Below are positions 59,705 to 64,000 of a DNA stretch of 64,000 nucleotides, piece after piece. Location of the stretch: IMG/VR virus record IMGVR_UViG_3300028393_000048, positions 1-64,000 of that record. The stretch is one strand, 5' to 3'. A model generated the notes under the pieces. That model did no database searches. It was not told the origin of the DNA and saw nothing but the letters and a program-made list of their open reading frames with translations. How positions within the stretch are numbered: position 1 is the stretch's first letter; the number at the start of each line of letters is the position of its first letter. Origin of the DNA: a virus. The position numbers and the translations under genes were made by a program.

Positions 59705-59712
59705 TATTTATA
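59705..59712 (-). promoter_or_regulatory. Late promoter box TATAAATA (exact T4 consensus)
   Basis: Minus strand, six bases before ATG 59698. Confidence 0.7.
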
Positions 59713-59721
59713 CATAAACCG

Positions 59722-61119
59722 TTAAATGTCATCATCGTTTGAATAATTTTGTGCACTATTTAATATATCTGTTATACTTGGATTGGAATCTGTATTTAAA
59801 TTCTTGGGTGCAGATCCCTTTAATGTGTAGTTAAACACTACTTCATCAAGTTCGGTAATTGATAAAGTTGGATAATCAATTTTTAATTGTGTATGAATAC
59901 CTCTTCCACCAAATCGATTTTTAGCAATACCCAAATGGATAATACCAAGCTCAAAATCCTTTTCATCAACCCAAATTGGGAACTGTGCATCAGCAGTATG
60001 AGCTAATCCCATAGATTCACTGGTTGTTTCTAAGTCTGGCATCTCGTTTTTGTAACCAGATCGATTGGTTTGTGTTGCTGTAATGATTGGACATTCAAAC
60101 TTATAAGTTAATGCTCTGACATATTCGGTTATTTCCTTAATAGTGTCATAAGAATTCTTATTGGCAGTGTTGGGTGCAATCAAATTCAAATAATCCAAAA
60201 TGATTGCATCGGGTTTAACACCATTTTTAATAAGTTTCTCAATATAAGTTTTAATACCCAAAACCGTAATGCCTTTGGTTGGAAATTCTTTGATGATTAA
60301 TTTACTATCACTGTTCTTAACCTTATACTGATTAAGTTTATTCCTTAATGGTTCAATTTGTAGTTTCAAATCATTGGAAGGAATCCTTGATAAGGATGCA
60401 CTTATTCTTTTTGCATAAACATGCTCTGGCATTTCCAATGTTATAAGAACAACTGTTTTGTTTTGATTAAGAATATTGGTTGCAATATTACCTAAGAAGA
60501 TGGATTTACCAACGTTTGTTGATCCGTAGAAAACATAAAGTGCTCTACCATCTTTAAGAAAGCCACCTCCAATGTTTTTGTCGAGCCATTTCCACCCTGT
60601 TGAGATTCTTTCTTCTGTTTTTAGAAGCTCATCAACATGTTCATCAATACTCTCCAAGTAATCCAACCCAAGATTATCTATCAAAGAAATGTTACAGGCT
60701 TCTTCAAACTTTTTAAGAATATTTTCGCTGTCGATATCGCCACTTTGAACATCTACCGAAGTATTAAAATAGGTATTTAAAATTGCCTTCTGTTTTAACC
60801 ACCTTTCTGTATTTTTTATCAAAACTTCTTTATCATATGTCTTATCAATTTTATCAAAAGACAACAAAACTCTCTTCAATGATTGTTTATCTTCTTCGGA
60901 AACCAAATGCGCTTTGATCTCTGTTATATTTGGTACTGCATTATGCTCTTCGTAATAAGAATTTACAATATTAAATATTGTTTTGATATCCTTATCCTTA
61001 AAAAAAGAAGGTTTTGCGTGATCAAAAATCGTTTCCAAGTACGATTGATCCATGATTGAGTTGAATATGATTATCTTTTCATACTCAACTAAATCTAAAG
61101 GAAGCTGTTTTTTATCCAT
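59722..61119 (-). CDS. 41: Replicative DNA helicase (gp41/DnaB-like)
   Basis: 465 residues. RecA-fold helicase: Walker A GSTNVGKS (199-206), VVLITLEMPEH, Walker B AIILDYLNLI, ITATQTNRS (H3/H4-type), NRFGGRG arginine region. Unwinds the fork with DNA polymerase and primase; primase is not seen here. Close to T4 gp41 (475). Leaderless promoter immediately upstream. Confidence 0.92.
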   Translation of the reverse strand: MDKKQLPLDLVEYEKIIIFNSIMDQSYLETIFDHAKPSFFKDKDIKTIFNIVNSYYEEHNAVPNITEIKAHLVSEEDKQSLKRVLLSFDKIDKTYDKEVLIKNTERWLKQKAILNTYFNTSVDVQSGDIDSENILKKFEEACNISLIDNLGLDYLESIDEHVDELLKTEERISTGWKWLDKNIGGGFLKDGRALYVFYGSTNVGKSIFLGNIATNILNQNKTVVLITLEMPEHVYAKRISASLSRIPSNDLKLQIEPLRNKLNQYKVKNSDSKLIIKEFPTKGITVLGIKTYIEKLIKNGVKPDAIILDYLNLIAPNTANKNSYDTIKEITEYVRALTYKFECPIITATQTNRSGYKNEMPDLETTSESMGLAHTADAQFPIWVDEKDFELGIIHLGIAKNRFGGRGIHTQLKIDYPTLSITELDEVVFNYTLKGSAPKNLNTDSNPSITDILNSAQNYSNDDDI

Positions 61120-61125
61120 TAAACT

Positions 61126-61154
61126 ATTATAAGTTGCTTCTCACACAAAAGCAA
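61126..61154 (-). promoter_or_regulatory. Sigma70-like promoter (TTGCTT-17-TATAAT)
   Basis: Minus strand. The predicted +1 is 61119, exactly the helicase ATG. Confidence 0.7.
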
Positions 61155-61162
61155 CTCATAAA

Positions 61163-61399
61163 TCATTTGTTTCCCCAAGTTGTCCCTGCGAACAAATTAC
61201 CAATACCCGTAGTAACTTTATTACCAACCTGAACACCTTTATTTGCACAACAAGTAGATTGTGTAGGAGTTGTTTCGGTTACTTCGGTTGTTTGAGCGGT
61301 ATTAGAATCATTTTTAACTAAGTCGTACTTCTTCGTGAAGTATTCAAGTAGTTCTTCTTCTGTTCCACTAATAATTTCTTTTGTTGTCGTATTAATCAT
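61163..61399 (-). CDS. Hypothetical small acidic protein
   Basis: 78 residues: acidic start (SGTEEELLEYFTKKYDLVK), Thr-rich middle with a CC pair, Gly-rich end (GIGNLFAGTTWGNK). Between helicase and UvsX on the same strand. Unknown; perhaps a small replication partner. Confidence 0.5.
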   Translation of the reverse strand: MINTTTKEIISGTEEELLEYFTKKYDLVKNDSNTAQTTEVTETTPTQSTCCANKGVQVGNKVTTGIGNLFAGTTWGNK

Positions 61400-61408
61400 A
61401 TAATAAAT

Positions 61409-62527
61409 TTACTCCAATGTTAAAGATTGTCCAGAATCATTTTTAAATGATAGACCAATTTGAAGTTTTTCTTCTAATTTTGGAAGAATTTTATTCCAAA
61501 CTGCTTCATCATCTTTCCATTCTTTGAAGAAACCGAGATTTTCACCATTAAAAACGTATCTATGACCATTTTTTTCAATAACTCCGTAACCTTCTGCCAT
61601 TTCAACAAGACCAGAATATTTGTTTAATCCAGTTCTAAAGTTCAAATACATCTCAATTTCTAAAAATGGAGTAACAAATCGATTTTTTGTGGTCAATGCT
61701 CTTAATGTTAAACCATTAATACCCTTTGATAGCAAAGTTGTTTCTACATTTGAATCTTTATTCTTACTATCTTCCGATCTTTCGGCTTTTTTTGCCATTT
61801 GAACAATTACAGATGCCATATAAAGGGGTCCAGAGCCACCTGCTTGCTTCTTAATTGCACTAGGATGGAGTTGTGAAGGATCATCATAAATATGATTGGT
61901 AAAAATCACAGGACAATTTGCTTTTGCGGCAGAATGTGTGATTGCTCTCATCATTGATTTAAGGGATTTTGCACGATTTCCCATGTCTGGAGTGTCAGAA
62001 CCCTCGTCAATCTTCTTTTTCTCTTGTGCGGTGATTAAATTACCCAAAGAATCGATAACAAGAAGTACTTTACCGTGTAAACCCTTTTCAATAACCGTAT
62101 CAAGGAACTTTACAATTTGATTTCTGCAATTTTCAGTCACTTCACTAGGAACATGTTTAATTTTTGATGTATCACACCCAAGTCTCTTTGCTGTATTCTC
62201 ATCCAATGCACCCTCTGTGTCAAAATATGCAATATGCATATCTTTTTTCTGTGCATTAGCCATAACTTTGTTACACATAAGTGTTTTACCACATGATTCA
62301 GGTCCAATAAAGCCTGTAAGTCTTCCCATTGGTACTCCACCATAAAGCGAACCAGATATAATAGCATTTAAAGCGTATGATCCTGTATCAATCCATTCAT
62401 TCACGCTTGAAAGACTGCCATCATCCAAGAATGCTGCTTCTGGGTTAAGGTCAGAAAGCACTTTAAATGCATCTTCTACATTACCGTTTTTAACTTCATC
62501 TATTTCTTCGATTTTCTTTTTAGCCAT
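61409..62527 (-). CDS. uvsX: UvsX recombinase (RecA-like)
   Basis: 372 residues. ATP-dependent strand exchange for recombination-primed replication. Walker A GPESCGKT (75-82), Walker B LLVIDSLGNL, NHIYDDPSQLHP and QAGGSGPLYMAS (L2-type) regions are clear. Length near T4 UvsX (391). Terminator-like hairpin lies between its start and the upstream gene. Confidence 0.93.
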   Translation of the reverse strand: MAKKKIEEIDEVKNGNVEDAFKVLSDLNPEAAFLDDGSLSSVNEWIDTGSYALNAIISGSLYGGVPMGRLTGFIGPESCGKTLMCNKVMANAQKKDMHIAYFDTEGALDENTAKRLGCDTSKIKHVPSEVTENCRNQIVKFLDTVIEKGLHGKVLLVIDSLGNLITAQEKKKIDEGSDTPDMGNRAKSLKSMMRAITHSAAKANCPVIFTNHIYDDPSQLHPSAIKKQAGGSGPLYMASVIVQMAKKAERSEDSKNKDSNVETTLLSKGINGLTLRALTTKNRFVTPFLEIEMYLNFRTGLNKYSGLVEMAEGYGVIEKNGHRYVFNGENLGFFKEWKDDEAVWNKILPKLEEKLQIGLSFKNDSGQSLTLE

Positions 62528-62544
62528 ATATCCTATATTAACAG

Positions 62545-62577
62545 AAAAACCCAGAATGTCAAAAACATTCTGGGTTT
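62545..62577 (-). terminator. Rho-independent terminator before uvsX
   Basis: A 13-bp perfect stem (AAACCCAGAATGT/ACATTCTGGGTTT), 5-base loop and T-run on the minus strand. It ends the upstream transcript. Confidence 0.75.
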
Positions 62578-62606
62578 CCTACTGGTTTCTTTGATCAGAT
62601 TACGAA

Positions 62607-62987
62607 TTACTCATCAAAAAGATTAATTACTGAACTTGAATCCTGCTGCGGTGTTGGAGGAACAAAAGCATTGTTCTGATTAAACATCTGAAGATACTGA
62701 GCCTGAAGACGGAAATCAAGAGCATCAATATCGGTGACACTAATCCTTGAATTATCATAAGTGATGTTAACATCACCTGTCTTATCAGCGAGAAACTCCC
62801 TAAAAAAGATTGGTAGTAACTGAACGGACATCTTACCTTGATTGTCTGCTGGGATTACGTGAAGAACTACTGGGTTCTTGATTACGGTTTTCGTTGTATC
62901 CGTAGCCTCAACAGTCTCACCAAGAATGGTGCGACCAACTGAATCTAGGATTATGGTTAGTTTTGTTTTGTCTGTTGTTGTTGTCAT
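62607..62987 (-). CDS. Conserved phage hypothetical protein
   Basis: 126 residues. VGRTILGETVEATDTTKTV, then PVVLHVIPADNQGKMSVQLLPIFFREFLA and DFRLQAQYLQMFNQ resemble an uncharacterised protein of T4-like marine phages. Acidic C-terminus. Ends in a terminator before uvsX. A weak TTGCAT/TAAATC promoter lies upstream. Confidence 0.55.
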   Translation of the reverse strand: MTTTTDKTKLTIILDSVGRTILGETVEATDTTKTVIKNPVVLHVIPADNQGKMSVQLLPIFFREFLADKTGDVNITYDNSRISVTDIDALDFRLQAQYLQMFNQNNAFVPPTPQQDSSSVINLFDE

Positions 62988-63025
62988 ATAATAAGATTTA
63001 GAAGTGCTTATTAATTATGCAAGGG

Positions 63026-63033
63026 GGTAAATA
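63026..63033 (+). promoter_or_regulatory. Late-type promoter box GGTAAATA
   Basis: Nine bases before ATG 63043. Confidence 0.5.
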
Positions 63034-63042
63034 TTAAAAATA

Positions 63043-63468
63043 ATGAAAGAATATCAAAAAACTTATAGAGATTTGATTTTATATAATCCACCGACATTTG
63101 ACAGTAAGAATATAACTAGTTTTGATGGTGATACATATGAATCAAAATCGTTTATTGCCTATAGAGTTGAATATAAAATAAAATATTCTGACAAAGATGA
63201 AATATATGTATCAGGGTATGATTTTATAACAGAAAAGGATGCCGAGATAGCAATGATTTCTTTTTTTGATAAACTTATAAACGAATTAGACCCCAAGATT
63301 GCAAATAAACACTTACAAACTTTCGATGATGGAAATAAAACTTTAGAAATGAATGAAGATCCGTTTGCTAAATTAAGAAAAGATTTAGGAATGCCCCCGT
63401 ATGATCCAGATAAACCAAAAACACTTAAAAAGTTTATTAAAGGTCGTTTAAGAGATATCCCATCCTAG
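63043..63468 (+). CDS. Hypothetical protein
   Basis: 141 residues. Soluble, with strands at the start (YRDLILYNPPTFDSKN, FIAYRVEYKIKYSDKDEIYVSGYDFI) and a basic C-terminus (LKKFIKGRLRDI). A late-type promoter precedes it, unlike the neighbouring replication genes, so it may be a virion protein. Convergent with the polymerase gene. Confidence 0.5.
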   Translation: MKEYQKTYRDLILYNPPTFDSKNITSFDGDTYESKSFIAYRVEYKIKYSDKDEIYVSGYDFITEKDAEIAMISFFDKLINELDPKIANKHLQTFDDGNKTLEMNEDPFAKLRKDLGMPPYDPDKPKTLKKFIKGRLRDIPS

Positions 63469-63494
63469 TGCTTTTGATATATTTGGAAACTTTT

Positions 63495-64000
63495 TCATGA
63501 TAATAATGCAATTAAATCAGTATGTTCTTCGCAACCGATCTCAGGCGTGGGCCACCCAATGATGTTAAAAATCTTAGTAACAACTGGCATGACAGTTTTT
63601 TCAAACATCATTTTGTAATCTGGTTTAATATATTTTTGAATTTCAACTGGTAATTCATCGGTAAATGCAAAAACGTCATAACCAAATTTATTCTTCTTGC
63701 AATAAAATACCTTTAATTTAGTTCCAGTTTGAATTGGATGATACTTGTTGGTAAGATTTAATTTCTTGAGTAGTATATTAAAGTAAATTGCAGCTTTGGT
63801 GTGACCCTGCGTACCCTTTGCAACTTGTTCATCTTTAACTTTGTCTTGATACTCCTTTAATTTGTTTACTCTCTTTCTAATTGCAATCGCATCGACGGGA
63901 AAACTACAAAAATCTTCATATCCATTTTGAAATAGTTGATTGGCTTTCTTTCTGTCTTTTGATAGAATAGCAGACTCCACAATTGATTTAATTAATACCT
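63495..64000 (-). CDS. 43: DNA polymerase, C-terminal part (gp43-like)
   Basis: The last about 168 residues of a family B DNA polymerase; its start lies beyond the right edge. GTQGHTKAAIYFNILLKKL, YHPIQTGTKLKVFYCKKNKFGYDVFAFTDELPVEI, and a closing IGWPTPEIGCEEHTDLIALLS parallel the thumb of T4 gp43, where KG.P...AL..N, VRVLYL..NP..., P.EL and IGW are conserved. The frame continues to the right edge without a stop. Confidence 0.75.
   Translation of the reverse strand, partial: VLIKSIVESAILSKDRKKANQLFQNGYEDFCSFPVDAIAIRKRVNKLKEYQDKVKDEQVAKGTQGHTKAAIYFNILLKKLNLTNKYHPIQTGTKLKVFYCKKNKFGYDVFAFTDELPVEIQKYIKPDYKMMFEKTVMPVVTKIFNIIGWPTPEIGCEEHTDLIALLS

Overview
The window is part of the genome of a large AT-rich tailed phage with a contractile tail (T4-like myovirus core genes). 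The evidence is a complete T4-type set: tail sheath, tail tube, baseplate and hub proteins, gp17 terminase, gp32 single-strand binding protein, gp45 sliding clamp, gp41 helicase, UvsX recombinase and the C-terminal end of a family B DNA polymerase. No Shine-Dalgarno sequences are evident. The host is unknown. A PEP-CTERM protein, a host-type HNH protein and SD-free starts would fit Verrucomicrobiota, Planctomycetota or relatives, but this is inference only.

Layout. 1-5.0 kb: translation cluster with tRNA-Asn (cut by the left edge), Gln, Tyr, Val and Ala, a tmRNA with an unusually long tag, an HNH gene with a broken 5' end and a tRNA remnant. 5.0-15 kb: plus-strand early-type region of many small genes, two metallophosphatases, a HAD phosphatase, a DUF2061 membrane protein and two secreted proteins (one PEP-CTERM), served by about fifteen TTGACA-type promoters. 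15-22.3 kb: metabolic and DNA-modifying genes including GDP-mannose dehydratase, GDP-fucose synthase, APS kinase, a nuclease-like protein and a DNA methyltransferase. 22.4-27.6 kb (minus): dCMP deaminase, two internal-protein candidates, HNH protein, NrdA and NrdB. 27.7-34.8 kb: AAA ATPase, RecB-like nuclease, acidic head protein, neck protein, PhoH ATPase and several candidate internal head proteins. 34.9-54.9 kb: sheath, tube, baseplate, tape measure and terminase genes, hub and spike. 54.9-64 kb (minus): replication and recombination.

Two promoter classes recur. Sigma70-like promoters (TTGACA, 16-18 nt, TAnnnT) precede non-structural genes; in more than ten cases the predicted +1 falls exactly on the A of the ATG, implying leaderless mRNAs. 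T4-late-like boxes (consensus near GGTAAATA or TATAAATA) precede mainly virion genes, usually 5-7 nt before the ATG. T4 late transcription uses the gp45 clamp, which is encoded here.

Nine proteins scattered through the window share short N-termini ending in (L/I)xE before a small residue, often followed by AYxxV. These resemble the T4 capsid targeting sequence cut by the prohead protease and suggest a set of internal head proteins. Other items to check are a 115-nt structured RNA at 8765-8879, promoter cassettes that also encode the C-termini of upstream genes, and a hub protein with a catalytic-looking domain inserted in its OB fold.
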